A stretch of DNA of 64,000 nt, taken from positions 62,001 through 126,000 of the forward strand of contig NZ_PTIR01000020.1 in NCBI RefSeq assembly GCF_002934455.1, written 5' to 3'. Positions within the stretch are counted from its first letter, which is position 1. Each line of letters begins with the position of its first letter. Below are positions 44,208 to 52,852 of the stretch, one piece after another. Under the pieces are notes generated by a model. It did no database searches. It worked only from the letters and a program-made list of their open reading frames with translations, and was not told where the DNA came from. This DNA comes from Trinickia symbiotica. GTDB lineage: Bacteria; Pseudomonadota; Gammaproteobacteria; Burkholderiales; Burkholderiaceae. Position numbers and translations under genes: made by a program.

Positions 44208-45479
44208 ATGAAGCATTCTTCAAACCGCTCGCGTTTGGGCCGCACCGCCATTGCGGCCGCCCTGGTCGCGGCCGCGACCGCCGGGTCCTGGTACGCGAAC
44301 GATGCGCACGCCGGCGAGCTCGATATCAACATTGCCTACAAGGGGGCGAGCCAGCGCGCGGTCTGGCAGAAGGTGCTCGACGAGTTCAAGGCGGCGCATC
44401 CCGATATCGACGTGAAAGTCGCGTTCGTCGAGGAAGAGGCCTACAAGGTGCAGCTCCCGTCGTGGCTCACGACTGTATCGCCCGATATCGTCAACTGGCA
44501 TGACGGCGAGCGGATGGCCTATTACGCGAAGCGCGGCCTCTTCGACGACCTGAGCGGCCAGTGGAACAAGGACGGCTGGGACGGCATGTATGCGTCGACG
44601 AAGGAAGCGTCCTCGTATAAGGGCAAGCAGTACGCGGCGCCCACCTTCTACTATTCGTGGGGCCTCTTCTATCGAAAGGACTTGTTCCAGAAGGCCGGCA
44701 TTGCTTCGGAGCCCAAAACGTGGCCCGAGTTTCTCGACGCTTGCAAGAAGCTGAAAGCGGCGGGCATTACGCCGATCGCAGTGGCGGGGCGCGATGCATG
44801 GACGCTCGCCGGCTGGTTCGACTATCTCGACTTGCGGCTGAACGGCAACGCGTTTCACCAAAAGCTGATGGCGGGCGAAGTGCCCTACACCGACCCGCGC
44901 GTGAAGAAGGTCTATACGACGTGGAAGCAGCTGCTCGACGATCACGACTTCATCGACAATTCGCTCTCGTACGATCTCGATTCCGCACAGCCGTTCCTGT
45001 TCCAGGGCAAGGCGGCGATGATGCTGATGGGCACGTTCATCAGCGCGGGGTTCCCGGCCGACGTGAAGCCGAAAATGGGCTACTTCCAGTTCCCGATCAT
45101 CGATCCCAACGTGCCGACGGCTGAAGACGGTCCGGTCGAATCGCTGCACATCCCGGCGCATGCGAAGCACAAGGCCGAGGCGCAGGCGTTCCTCGCCTTT
45201 ACGGAGACGCCGAAGATCAGTGCGGAGCTGGCTTACGGGATGGGCTCGCTTCCGGCGAACAGCCAGTCCACCGAGCCTGAAGACCCGATTTCGAAGGTCG
45301 GCTTCCAGATCCTCTCGAACACGAAGGGCGGGATCGCGCAGTTCTATGATCGCGATATGACGAAGGAGATGGCGGACGAGGGCATGAAGGGCATGCAGCA
45401 GTTCGTCGCCGATCCGACGAAGCTCGATGACGTCCTGGCGCAACTCGAGCAGGCACGCAAGCGGATCTACAAGAAGTAG
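44208..45479 (+). CDS. sugar ABC transporter substrate-binding protein
   Basis: 423-aa family 1 extracellular sugar-binding protein. The N-terminus MKHSSNRSRLGRTAIAAALV through AGSWYANDAHA is a signal peptide, cleaved before GELDINIAYKG. Typical segments are SWLTTVSPDIVNWHDGERM, KQYAAPTFYYSWGLFYRKDLF and the lobe AMMLMGTFISAGFP. AAAGGAGA precedes the ATG. It delivers the galactoside substrate to the permeases encoded next. Confidence 0.93.
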   Translation: MKHSSNRSRLGRTAIAAALVAAATAGSWYANDAHAGELDINIAYKGASQRAVWQKVLDEFKAAHPDIDVKVAFVEEEAYKVQLPSWLTTVSPDIVNWHDGERMAYYAKRGLFDDLSGQWNKDGWDGMYASTKEASSYKGKQYAAPTFYYSWGLFYRKDLFQKAGIASEPKTWPEFLDACKKLKAAGITPIAVAGRDAWTLAGWFDYLDLRLNGNAFHQKLMAGEVPYTDPRVKKVYTTWKQLLDDHDFIDNSLSYDLDSAQPFLFQGKAAMMLMGTFISAGFPADVKPKMGYFQFPIIDPNVPTAEDGPVESLHIPAHAKHKAEAQAFLAFTETPKISAELAYGMGSLPANSQSTEPEDPISKVGFQILSNTKGGIAQFYDRDMTKEMADEGMKGMQQFVADPTKLDDVLAQLEQARKRIYKK

Positions 45480-45490
45480 GCTTATGCATC

Positions 45491-45511
45491 GCGGCGGCCT
45501 TGCGCCGCCGC
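45491..45511 (+). other. mRNA hairpin between binding-protein and permease genes
   Basis: GCGGCGGC and GCCGCCGC form an 8-bp GC stem over a 5-base loop, 11 bases after the binding-protein stop. No T-run follows. Such stems commonly keep binding-protein mRNA levels above those of the permeases. Confidence 0.55.
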
Positions 45512-45529
45512 CGTCAGCAGGAGAAGGTC

Positions 45530-46507
45530 GTGTCGCACTCGGTTACTCGTCGAAGCATCCCTGCCGCACCCGACGGCGCGGACTATTCCGCGCCGGCTGA
45601 ACGCATGCCTGTGCGATCTCGCGCGGTGCGCCTGCACGGAAAGCCCGGCTTGTCGCCGACTGCCCGACGGCAGCGGCGCGCGGCCTGGCTGTTTCTCGCG
45701 CCGGCCTGCCTGATGTTCGGCGTCTATGTCATCTGGCCCATCGTCTCGACGCTGTCGCTGAGCTTTTTCAACTGGGACGGCATGACCGACAAGACCTTCG
45801 TCGGTCTCGCGAACTATATCGAACTCTTTCAGGCGCCGACGTTCTACACGGCGCTCAAGAACAATCTGATCTGGCTCGCGCTGTTTCTGCTCGCTCCGCC
45901 CGCGGGGCTTGCCGTCGCCCTCTATCTCAACCAGAGCGTCGCGGGCATTCGCCTCGTGAAGTCGCTCTTCTTTGCGCCGTTCGTGCTCTCAGGTGTCGTC
46001 GTCGGGCTGGTCTTTTCGTGGTTTTACGATCCGACTTTCGGCCTGCTCGCGCTGTTGCTCCGTCACGGCATACCGGTGCTCGGCGACGCGCGGTACGCGA
46101 CGTTTGGCATCATCGCGGCCGCGCTTTGGGCGCAGACGGCCTATTGCATGATTCTTTACCTGACCGGCTTGACCGGGCTCAACAGCGAACAGCTCGAAGC
46201 GGCGCGAATGGAAGGTGCGCGCGGATGGGCGATGCTCTGGCAAGTCGTATTGCCGCAGTTGAGGCCGGCGACGTTCATGGCGATCGTCGTGACGGTCATC
46301 GGCGCGCTGCGCAGTTTCGATCTGATCTCCGTGATGACGGGCGGCGGGCCGTTCGAAAGCTCCACGGTGCTCGCTTATTACATGTACGACCAGGCGATCA
46401 AATACTACCGGCTTGGCTATTCGGCCGCGATTGCCGTTGTCCTCTTTGCGATTACGTTGCTCTACATCGTCTATCACCTGCGGCGCATGCTGCGGGACGA
46501 ACAGTGA
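45530..46507 (+). CDS. sugar ABC transporter permease 1 (MalF/UgpA type, GTG start)
   Basis: 325-aa permease. A polar N-terminus of about 50 residues precedes AAWLFLAPACLMFGVYVIWP, and the EAA loop is LEAARMEGARGWAMLWQVVLPQLRP. GTG 45530 lies after AGGAGAAGG, which decides the start. It pairs with the second permease to form the channel of the galactoside importer. Confidence 0.91.
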   Translation: MSHSVTRRSIPAAPDGADYSAPAERMPVRSRAVRLHGKPGLSPTARRQRRAAWLFLAPACLMFGVYVIWPIVSTLSLSFFNWDGMTDKTFVGLANYIELFQAPTFYTALKNNLIWLALFLLAPPAGLAVALYLNQSVAGIRLVKSLFFAPFVLSGVVVGLVFSWFYDPTFGLLALLLRHGIPVLGDARYATFGIIAAALWAQTAYCMILYLTGLTGLNSEQLEAARMEGARGWAMLWQVVLPQLRPATFMAIVVTVIGALRSFDLISVMTGGGPFESSTVLAYYMYDQAIKYYRLGYSAAIAVVLFAITLLYIVYHLRRMLRDEQ

Positions 46508-46556
46508 GACAACGGGAACGCCGTCGTAAGAACCGCCGCAACAAGTAGGAGCATTC

Positions 46557-47408
46557 ATGTATCCGCTGCCCATCGACAAGTGGCGCCCGGTATCGCGCCG
46601 GTTCTATAAGTTTTCTTTGCCCGTCGCGCTCGGCATCTGGCTGCTGCCGATGATCGCCGTGCTCGTTACGTCGATTCGATCGACAGAGGAACTGACCGAG
46701 GGCAATTACTGGGGATGGCCAAAGCACTTCGCGCTCTTGGCGAACTATCGCGAAGCGCTGACGGCTTCGCCGATGCTCCACTATTTCTGGAACAGTGTAT
46801 TGATCACCGTGCCATCCGTCATCGGGGCAATTGCGCTTGCCGCCATGGCCGGCTTCGCGCTCGCGACTTATAAGTTTCGCGGCAACGCGCTCTTGTTTGG
46901 AATCTTCGTCGCAGGCAACTTCGTACCGGTGCAGGTGCTCATGATTCCGGTGCGTCAGCTCACGCTCGGCCTCGGGCTCTACAACACCGTGGAGGCACTG
47001 ATTCTGTTTCATATCGCGTTTCAGACTGGGTTTTGCACGCTGTTTCTACGCAACTTCATCAAGCAATTGCCGTTCGAGCTCGTCGAGGCCGCGCGGATCG
47101 AAGGCGCCGGCGAATGGACGGTCTTTTTCAGGATCGTATTGCCGCTCGTGAGGCCCGCGCTCGCGGCGCTCGGCATCCTCGTGTTCACGTTCGTCTGGAA
47201 CGACTATTTTTGGGCGTTGTGCCTGACGCAGGGCGACGATGCCGCGCCGATCACGGTCGGCGTTGCCGCGTTGAGAGGGCAATGGACGACCGCGTGGAAT
47301 CTCGTATCCGCGGGATCGCTACTCGCCGCGCTGCCGTCAGTCGCGATGTTCTTCGCCATGCAAAAGCACTTCATCGCGGGGCTGACGTTCGGCGCGACGA
47401 AGGGTTAG
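46557..47408 (+). CDS. sugar ABC transporter permease 2 (MalG/UgpE type)
   Basis: 283-aa permease with six helices. The N-terminal helix is FSLPVALGIWLLPMIAVLVTS and the EAA loop is LVEAARIEGAGEWTVFFRIVLPLVRP. FVWNDYFWALCLTQ is typical of MalG-like proteins. An AGGAG-type site precedes the ATG. It is the last gene of the galactoside operon. Confidence 0.92.
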   Translation: MYPLPIDKWRPVSRRFYKFSLPVALGIWLLPMIAVLVTSIRSTEELTEGNYWGWPKHFALLANYREALTASPMLHYFWNSVLITVPSVIGAIALAAMAGFALATYKFRGNALLFGIFVAGNFVPVQVLMIPVRQLTLGLGLYNTVEALILFHIAFQTGFCTLFLRNFIKQLPFELVEAARIEGAGEWTVFFRIVLPLVRPALAALGILVFTFVWNDYFWALCLTQGDDAAPITVGVAALRGQWTTAWNLVSAGSLLAALPSVAMFFAMQKHFIAGLTFGATKG

Positions 47409-47475
47409 GCGGGAAGCGTCGATGCGCCGCTGAATGCTGGAGCGCCCGGCACCGAGCGCTAAGTGCTAGCTCAAG

Positions 47476-49398
47476 TCATTGCTCGACGATGTCGAAGGAG
47501 GTCCGCGCGTTGCGCTCGACAAGGGGCTCCTTGCAAACGAGGTCCGCGAACTGCTCGAACGGCATGGGCCGCCCGGTCAGGAAGCCCTGCACGACGTCGC
47601 AGCCCGCCTCGATGAGCCATTCGAGCTGCTCGGGCATCTCAACACCCTCGGCGACGACCGCGATGTCAAAGCTATGCGCCATCGAGATGATCGCCGTGGC
47701 GATCGGCTGCCCCGAATCGGGCAGCGTGCGAACGAACCGACGGTCGATTTTTAAACTGTTGACCGGGAACGACTGCAGATAGGAAAGCGAGGAGTAGCCG
47801 GTTCCAAAATCGTCCAAGGCAAGGCGTACGCCTGCCGCTCGCAGTCGACGCATGGCTTCGACGCCCGCCTCGATATTGGCCATGAGCTGACTCTCGGTCA
47901 GCTCGATCTCAAGCAAGCCGGCGGCCAGGCCGCTTTGCTCGAGCACGTTCCTTACGTCGTCGGTGAACCGCGGGTGCCGCAACTGATGCGCGGACACATT
48001 GACGGCGACGGGAATCGAGGCTGACGAATGCGCATTCCAGCGAGCCGCATCCTGGCATGCTCGCCGCAGCACCCATTGTCCGAGTGTGACGATGAGGCCG
48101 CTGTCCTCTGCGATCGGAATGAAATCGACAGGCGATATCGGGCCGTCGGTCGGATGGACCCAGCGAAGCAGCGCCTCGGCGCCGACGAGCGTTCCTCCCC
48201 GGCAGTCGAACTGCGGCTGATACGCGAGCTCGAACGCATTCGTCTCGATCGCTTTGCGCAACTCCATTTCGAGCCGCACACGTTTGCGCGTCTCGACTGT
48301 CATAGCGGGGTGAAATTCGACCGCGGAGTTTTTCCCTTTGCTCTTGGCCGCATGCAAGGCGATGTCGGCACTGCTGACGAGCGAGGCCACGTCCGAAGCG
48401 TCGTCGGGAAACACGCTCATGCCCACGCTCGCCGTTGCGGCGACGCTCGTGCGAGACAGCGCGAACGGACGCGCGAGCGCTTGAGCGATCCGCTCGGCCG
48501 TTGCATGCGCTTCAAGCTTGCTGGCGGCAATATCGACGACGACGGCAAATTCGTCGCCGCCTATCCGGCAGACGATGTCGGTCGCCCGGACGATGCGCCG
48601 CAGCGCCGCCGCGACGTGCTTGAGCAGTTCATCGCCGGCGCCATGCCCGAGCGTGTCGTTCACTGACTCGAAGTCGTCGAGATCGACGAGAACGAGCGCG
48701 ATGCGCAGGGGGCCACCGATCGACCGGCGCAGCCGGCGATCGAGCTCTTCGTAAAACGCGCGCCGGTTCGGCAACCCGGTGAGCGGGTCGGTCGATGCCA
48801 GATATTCGAGTTCTTTCTCCGCGGCGGCGACGCGGGCGTCCAAGCGTGCGGTCAGTGCGAACGCGATCCAGATTGCGCCCAGCGATGCAGCCGCGAGGAA
48901 ACCGGCGTAACGGATAAGCTGAACGAGCATCGCGTCGGTTCTCGCGACGAGGACGACGCTGCCGAGCCAAGTCCCCGCCTGGCTGATCGGCCGCGCAACG
49001 AATACGTCGCGCAGCGAAAGGCGGCTCGCCGCCGCGCTCGCGTTGGCGAGCGTCCCTTCCTCGAGTTCCCGTTCTTTCAGTCCCGGCTTCGCACAACTCG
49101 CGAACCGTCTTCCCGTGCTCGTATAGACGTCCGCGCTCTCGATGTAAGGCACTTTACAGAGCGTGCGCAAGATCTCGCTTGCGGTGTGCTCGTCGTCGAA
49201 CATCATCGACGCCGAGACGTTGTCGGCCACCATTTCGGCTTGCATGTCGACGTCTTCCGTCAGCGTCGCGCGCAGCGTGATGGCTTGATAAGCCAGGAGC
49301 ACGACGCTCGCGGCGACGAGCGCGATGCTCGCCGGCAGCAGCTTGATCCGCGGCAAAGGAAGCACCGCGCTCGGCGTGACCTCCGTCGTACGCTTCAC
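47476..49398 (-). CDS. membrane GGDEF-EAL protein (YfiN-like sensor region)
   Basis: 640-aa cyclic-di-GMP enzyme. Helix 1 (about 20-42), a periplasmic CHASE8-like region (about 43-155), helix 2 (about 163-184), GGDEF domain (about 200-365, GGDEF at 280-284 with an RATD inhibitory site at 271-274) and EAL domain (EAL at 408-410, plus [14 protein letters not shown] and LKIDRRF). Both active sites look intact, so it may make and degrade c-di-GMP. Its ATG overlaps the YfiR-like gene by four bases; the partner probably controls it from the periplasm. Confidence 0.92.
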   Translation of the reverse strand: MKRTTEVTPSAVLPLPRIKLLPASIALVAASVVLLAYQAITLRATLTEDVDMQAEMVADNVSASMMFDDEHTASEILRTLCKVPYIESADVYTSTGRRFASCAKPGLKERELEEGTLANASAAASRLSLRDVFVARPISQAGTWLGSVVLVARTDAMLVQLIRYAGFLAAASLGAIWIAFALTARLDARVAAAEKELEYLASTDPLTGLPNRRAFYEELDRRLRRSIGGPLRIALVLVDLDDFESVNDTLGHGAGDELLKHVAAALRRIVRATDIVCRIGGDEFAVVVDIAASKLEAHATAERIAQALARPFALSRTSVAATASVGMSVFPDDASDVASLVSSADIALHAAKSKGKNSAVEFHPAMTVETRKRVRLEMELRKAIETNAFELAYQPQFDCRGGTLVGAEALLRWVHPTDGPISPVDFIPIAEDSGLIVTLGQWVLRRACQDAARWNAHSSASIPVAVNVSAHQLRHPRFTDDVRNVLEQSGLAAGLLEIELTESQLMANIEAGVEAMRRLRAAGVRLALDDFGTGYSSLSYLQSFPVNSLKIDRRFVRTLPDSGQPIATAIISMAHSFDIAVVAEGVEMPEQLEWLIEAGCDVVQGFLTGRPMPFEQFADLVCKEPLVERNARTSFDIVEQ

Positions 49399-49916
49399 GA
49401 GACTTTCCTGGCCAGTCGTAGCAGCTTCGAACTGAGGCGAAGGTGACGCCGCAATGCTTCACCATTGTCGATGTCGAACCGGAGTCGCCCGTCTTCGCGG
49501 AAGAGTCGAATCACATAGGGGCCTTCGGGGGCATCGGTTGTCCTAATGATCAGGAGAGGCTGGTCCCGCCCCGTTGCGGGGCTCTCCCGAAGCGCGAAGG
49601 TACCGTTTCCATCGACGACCAGCACATCGCATCCCACGATATCGTCGCTGCGACCGGCGACGTAGCGCAGATGACAAACGCGCATGGCGATGAAGCGCCC
49701 CTCGAGTTTCTCCAGCGCCGGGGCAACGTTGCTTTGCGGACGTACGCAAATCAGCAGGTGGCGTGCATTCGCGCGAGCGGGCGGCCAATCGGTAAAGGCG
49801 GCGAAGTCGGCAACGTACTCGGCCTCGATCGACGATAGGTCCGGCTCTGCGAGCGCGCGTTCCTGCGCGGCTATGGCAGCGAGCAGCAGCGCGAAGGTGA
49901 CTAGTGTCCGTCTCAT
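49395..49916 (-). CDS. YfiR-family periplasmic regulator
   Basis: 173-aa DUF4154/YfiR-like protein. A signal peptide ([23 protein letters not shown]) is followed by [20 protein letters not shown], the YfiR-type start in which the family has a hydrophobic-Ala-x-FT-WP pattern, and by three cysteines that may form disulfides. In Pseudomonas YfiR represses the diguanylate cyclase YfiN in the periplasm. Here it overlaps the GGDEF-EAL gene, so a similar pair is likely. No YfiB lipoprotein gene follows. Confidence 0.85.
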   Translation of the reverse strand: MRRTLVTFALLLAAIAAQERALAEPDLSSIEAEYVADFAAFTDWPPARANARHLLICVRPQSNVAPALEKLEGRFIAMRVCHLRYVAGRSDDIVGCDVLVVDGNGTFALRESPATGRDQPLLIIRTTDAPEGPYVIRLFREDGRLRFDIDNGEALRRHLRLSSKLLRLARKVS

Positions 49917-50251
49917 TCGAGTCTCGCCGCATCGAGCGTCGCCGCGAGCAAGGGGGAATCGACGGACCTCGACGAATCGGATGGGACGGTCTCACGGGCC
50001 TCTTCATCCGAAGCGACCGCAATCGGCGAGAAAACCGCTATCGAAAAACGTGCAGGCGGGGCCCGCCGGGTCGAGGGTTGTTCCGAGATCATGGAGCCAA
50101 TTTGGAAAAGCCAGACTTGCGGCCCGGCATGGATCTGCTTTTCTTTATCGGCTGATTCGTCCGATTCTTGAGAATCGTTAGGAGGCGGGGCAAGCTCCGC
50201 CCCGGTACGGCCTTCGATTATTCCATTCTCTGAAAAGGGTTTTTTCGTCGC
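49917..50251. other. intergenic region, nothing recognised
   Basis: Between the YfiR-like gene and the RmlD-like gene, both on the minus strand. I see no gene, RNA or clear repeat; a promoter for the YfiR operon is expected just above 49916. Confidence 0.45.
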
Positions 50252-51172
50252 TCAGCGCTGATCGAGTGGAAACGCGTCGAGCACACTTCGCAGTGCCTCG
50301 TCGAACGGAGTGCGCCGACCGATCTCGAGCGCCTCGAGCCGGCTCGCGTCGAGCTGACAATCACGCGGCCTTGGCGTGGCTTCGGCGCTCGCCGGCTGCG
50401 GCTCTATGCGCGCCGCGATGCCGAGCGCACGCGCGATCCGCTTGGCGATTTCGAATTTGGTCATCGGTTCGGCCCCCGACCAATGCGCAATGCCGCAAAT
50501 CGGCTCCCCGTGCTCATATCGCTCGAGCATTTGCCGGATGACGTACGCAACGTCGTCCGTGAACGTCGGGTAGCGCGTCGCCCAGTCATCCATCACGGCC
50601 GCCGGCGCGTCGGGGGCGGCCGATGCGACGAGTGCCGGCGCCAGGCTCGTCACGGCGGATTCCTGCCATTCGACGATGTGCCCGAACAGGAGCGGCAATC
50701 GCAGCACGCAGCCGAGGTCCGTCGCCTGCCGCAGCGCTCGCTCGCCATCGAGCTTGCTTCGGCCGTACGCATTGATGGGGCAGGGAGGGTCGTCCGTACG
50801 ATAGGGCGGCTTCGTTCCGTCGAAGACGTAATCCGTGGAAAGGGACAAGACCCAGGCGCCGTGCCGTTTCGCGGCTGTGGCGATGGTCCGGACGGCCTCC
50901 ACGTTCAACGCACGCGCGAGTTCCGGGTCGCGCTCGCAAACGTCGGGGCGCCGCTCGGCCGCTGCAATGACGATCGCATCGGGAGTGTGCTGCGCGACGA
51001 ATGCCTCGATCGCGGCCGCCTCACGGATGTCGAGCGCCACGGTACGATGATCGGCGCGGCGGTGCGCCGTGCCGATCACCTTCCAGTCGGCACGCGTGCC
51101 CAATTCACGGACGACGGCTCGACCGACGAGGCCGGACGCGCCGATGACGGCAATGCGGACGAGCCGCTTCAT
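50252..51172 (-). CDS. RmlD-like NAD(P)-dependent sugar-nucleotide reductase family protein
   Basis: 306-aa extended SDR. The cofactor motif VIGASGLVGRAVVREL is near the N-terminus, followed by STDYVFDGTKPPYRTDDPP, which is typical of dTDP-4-dehydrorhamnose reductases, and the catalytic Tyr-x3-Lys in INAYGRSKLDGE. No other rhamnose genes are near, so a role like the MAT2B/RmlD-related proteins is possible. Its ATG shares one base with the copZ stop, an unusual coupling to a copper chaperone. Confidence 0.82.
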   Translation of the reverse strand: MKRLVRIAVIGASGLVGRAVVRELGTRADWKVIGTAHRRADHRTVALDIREAAAIEAFVAQHTPDAIVIAAAERRPDVCERDPELARALNVEAVRTIATAAKRHGAWVLSLSTDYVFDGTKPPYRTDDPPCPINAYGRSKLDGERALRQATDLGCVLRLPLLFGHIVEWQESAVTSLAPALVASAAPDAPAAVMDDWATRYPTFTDDVAYVIRQMLERYEHGEPICGIAHWSGAEPMTKFEIAKRIARALGIAARIEPQPASAEATPRPRDCQLDASRLEALEIGRRTPFDEALRSVLDAFPLDQR

Positions 51173-51393
51173 CAAGCGCCGCCGGGCGCGCGGGGCGCCG
51201 CGCCCTTGACCGTGTAGCCGGCCTCGCCGATCGCGGCGCCGAGGCGGTCCGCGGCCTCTTTCGATTCGATGCGGACGAGCCCGTTTTCGAGCTCGATCTG
51301 CACGCGCGCGTTAGCGTCGAGCGCGCGCACGGCTTTGGTGACGGCCGCGACGCAGTGCTGGCAACTCATACCTTCGACTTGGAATTCGATCAT
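51172..51393 (-). CDS. copZ: copper chaperone, heavy-metal-associated domain protein
   Basis: 73-aa HMA-domain protein with the copper site GMSCQHC (Cys-x-x-Cys) in the first loop and the usual beta-alpha fold ending in GAAIGEAGYTV. It carries Cu(I) in the cytosol. ATG 51393 gives the standard start MIEFQVEG; longer frames are not used. It is divergent from cueR across a CueR-type palindrome. No copper ATPase gene is nearby. Confidence 0.9.
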   Translation of the reverse strand: MIEFQVEGMSCQHCVAAVTKAVRALDANARVQIELENGLVRIESKEAADRLGAAIGEAGYTVKGAAPRAPGGA

Positions 51394-51509
51394 TTGAGGT
51401 ATCCCTTTCGAGTGAGCAGTTCTATCTAGCAAGTGGCGCGAAGGCCAGAGTCCGTCTTTCCGCGCATTGGCATCGACACCGGCCCCTACACCGACGGCTC
51501 GCATGGTAT

Positions 51510-51530
51510 ACCTTCCCATGGTAGGAAGGT
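51510..51530. promoter_or_regulatory. CueR-type operator between copZ and cueR
   Basis: ACCTTCC-CATGGTA-GGAAGGT is a perfect 7-7-7 inverted repeat, matching operators of copper-sensing MerR proteins. A TATACC -10 for copZ lies at 51510-51505 on the minus strand, and a TACGAT -10-like element for cueR at 51532-51537 on the plus strand. Confidence 0.85.
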
Positions 51531-51563
51531 CTACGATGTTTCGTGTTATTGGGAGCACTCGCG

Positions 51564-52004
51564 ATGAACATTGGTGAAGCGGCCCGCGCGTCGGGCGTGA
51601 CGGCGAAAATGATCCGCTATTACGAAAGCGTCGGCTTGCTTGCGCCGAAGGCACGCACGGAAGCAGGCTACCGCCTCTATGGTCCTACCGAAGTGCACAC
51701 GCTGCGCTTCATTCGGCAGGCGCGCCGACTTGGCTTTCTCGTGGACGATATCCGCAAGCTGCTCGCGCTTTGGCAGGATCGCTCGCGCGCCAGTGCCGAA
51801 GTGAAAGCGATCGCCCTCGAGCACATCGCGGAATTGGAACTGCGCATCACCGAGCTCACGGAAATGCGCGACGTACTCGCGCAGCTTGCCAATCACTGCC
51901 ACGGAGACGAGCGACCAGACTGTCCCATTCTCGACGAATTGTCGACGTCGCGTCTCGATCATGAAAGTCATCCTTCGCTTCCGCTGGCGAAGGTAGCGCG
52001 TTAA
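51564..52004 (+). CDS. cueR: Cu(I)-responsive MerR-family regulator
   Basis: 146-aa CueR. The HTH is MNIGEAARASGVTAKMIRYY, followed by the dimerisation helix and the metal-binding loop with Cys in NHCHGDERPDCP, giving two cysteines spaced like CueR (C-x7-C or similar). ATG 51564 has GGGAG upstream. It is divergent from copZ with a perfect operator between, so it should activate copZ in response to copper or silver. Confidence 0.92.
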   Translation: MNIGEAARASGVTAKMIRYYESVGLLAPKARTEAGYRLYGPTEVHTLRFIRQARRLGFLVDDIRKLLALWQDRSRASAEVKAIALEHIAELELRITELTEMRDVLAQLANHCHGDERPDCPILDELSTSRLDHESHPSLPLAKVAR

Positions 52005-52088
52005 GTGCACATTCATGGTGCATTCATTGCGTTTTAGGCAACGCGGCGCACCATTCCGAATCGGAATGCTCAGTATTCGATCATTTCA

Positions 52089-52145
52089 CTGGCAACTTTC
52101 CGGGGCGTGGTTATAATCGGGTTAACCCTCTAGGGAAAACCCTAG
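52089..52145 (+). promoter_or_regulatory. promoter with CTAGGG palindrome before the DUF3563 gene
   Basis: CTGGCA at 52089-52094 and a consensus TATAAT at 52112-52117 are 17 bp apart. The inverted repeat CTAGGGAAAACCCTAG at 52130-52145 starts just after the expected transcription start and could be an operator. GGGTTAACCC, another palindrome, lies at 52119-52128. Confidence 0.65.
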
Positions 52146-52184
52146 GCTGTGCCGCCAGGGCGATCCTGGCCTTCGGAGAACATC

Positions 52185-52331
52185 ATGTTTGCCTACATCC
52201 TCGAAAAACTCAGCAACTGGTTTGAATCCGCCGAGCGTAGCCGCCGCGAAGAATACCTGGCGTCGTCGTCCGATGTCTTCGATCTCGAGCGTCGCCTCCG
52301 CGCGCTCGAGAGCAGCGGCTACACGCACTGA
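52185..52331 (+). CDS. DUF3563 family small protein
   Basis: 48-aa protein MFAYILEKLSNWFESAERSR onward, with the conserved amphipathic helix and the motif FDLERRLRALE. This is the DUF3563 family of Burkholderia and relatives, function unknown. GGAG lies seven bases before the ATG, and a consensus promoter is upstream. The gene is too short for many gene finders. Confidence 0.88.
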   Translation: MFAYILEKLSNWFESAERSRREEYLASSSDVFDLERRLRALESSGYTH

Positions 52332-52445
52332 ACGCCTCGTCGCTCGCGCCGCTGGGCGCAACTGTGTTACTGGCGTCAATGGCGCAGTCGCGCTAAGGTG
52401 AGCGCATTGCTCGCGTCGGCGGGCGTATCTCACGGATGGCAGTCC

Positions 52446-52787
52446 ATGCGCTCGGTCTCCAGGCAACGCCAACTCGCATTCCTTCTTTCGTCGGTGTGGC
52501 TCCTCGCGGCCGCGCCGTCGCATCCCGCTTTCGCCGCATCCGACCGTCAGCCCCTCGTGCTCGACAGCAAAACGGGCATCCATGATGGGCAAAGCGGCAT
52601 CGTCCTCCAGAACGCGCCGCTCGTCAGTGAACCGATGGTGCCCGCGCAGTCGCTGCCGGTAGCAACCGAACTCGCGCCGCAAGGGCAGCCTCCGATCGTC
52701 GTCTCTCCCTATATCGACGTGTCTCCGGATGCATCCGCGCCGCGAGGCCGGCACCGGATTCGGGCGGGCTCGGTGCCGACGCAATAG
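52446..52787 (+). CDS. small secreted hypothetical protein
   Basis: 113-aa product. A signal peptide (RSVSRQRQLAFLLSSVWLLA then APSHPAFA) precedes a Pro/Val-rich mature part with LVLDSKTGIHDGQSGIVLQN and PIVVSPYIDVSP. ATG 52446 is preferred because it starts the signal peptide; GTG 52398 is the alternative. It looks like a conserved Burkholderia secreted protein without known domain. It is on its own between the DUF3563 gene and rlmJ. Confidence 0.65.
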   Translation: MRSVSRQRQLAFLLSSVWLLAAAPSHPAFAASDRQPLVLDSKTGIHDGQSGIVLQNAPLVSEPMVPAQSLPVATELAPQGQPPIVVSPYIDVSPDASAPRGRHRIRAGSVPTQ

Positions 52788-52852
52788 CAATCAACTACCC
52801 CGTTCTAAAGGGCGGCATTAATGCCGGGGTTTCCCGCACATACTGATGATGA

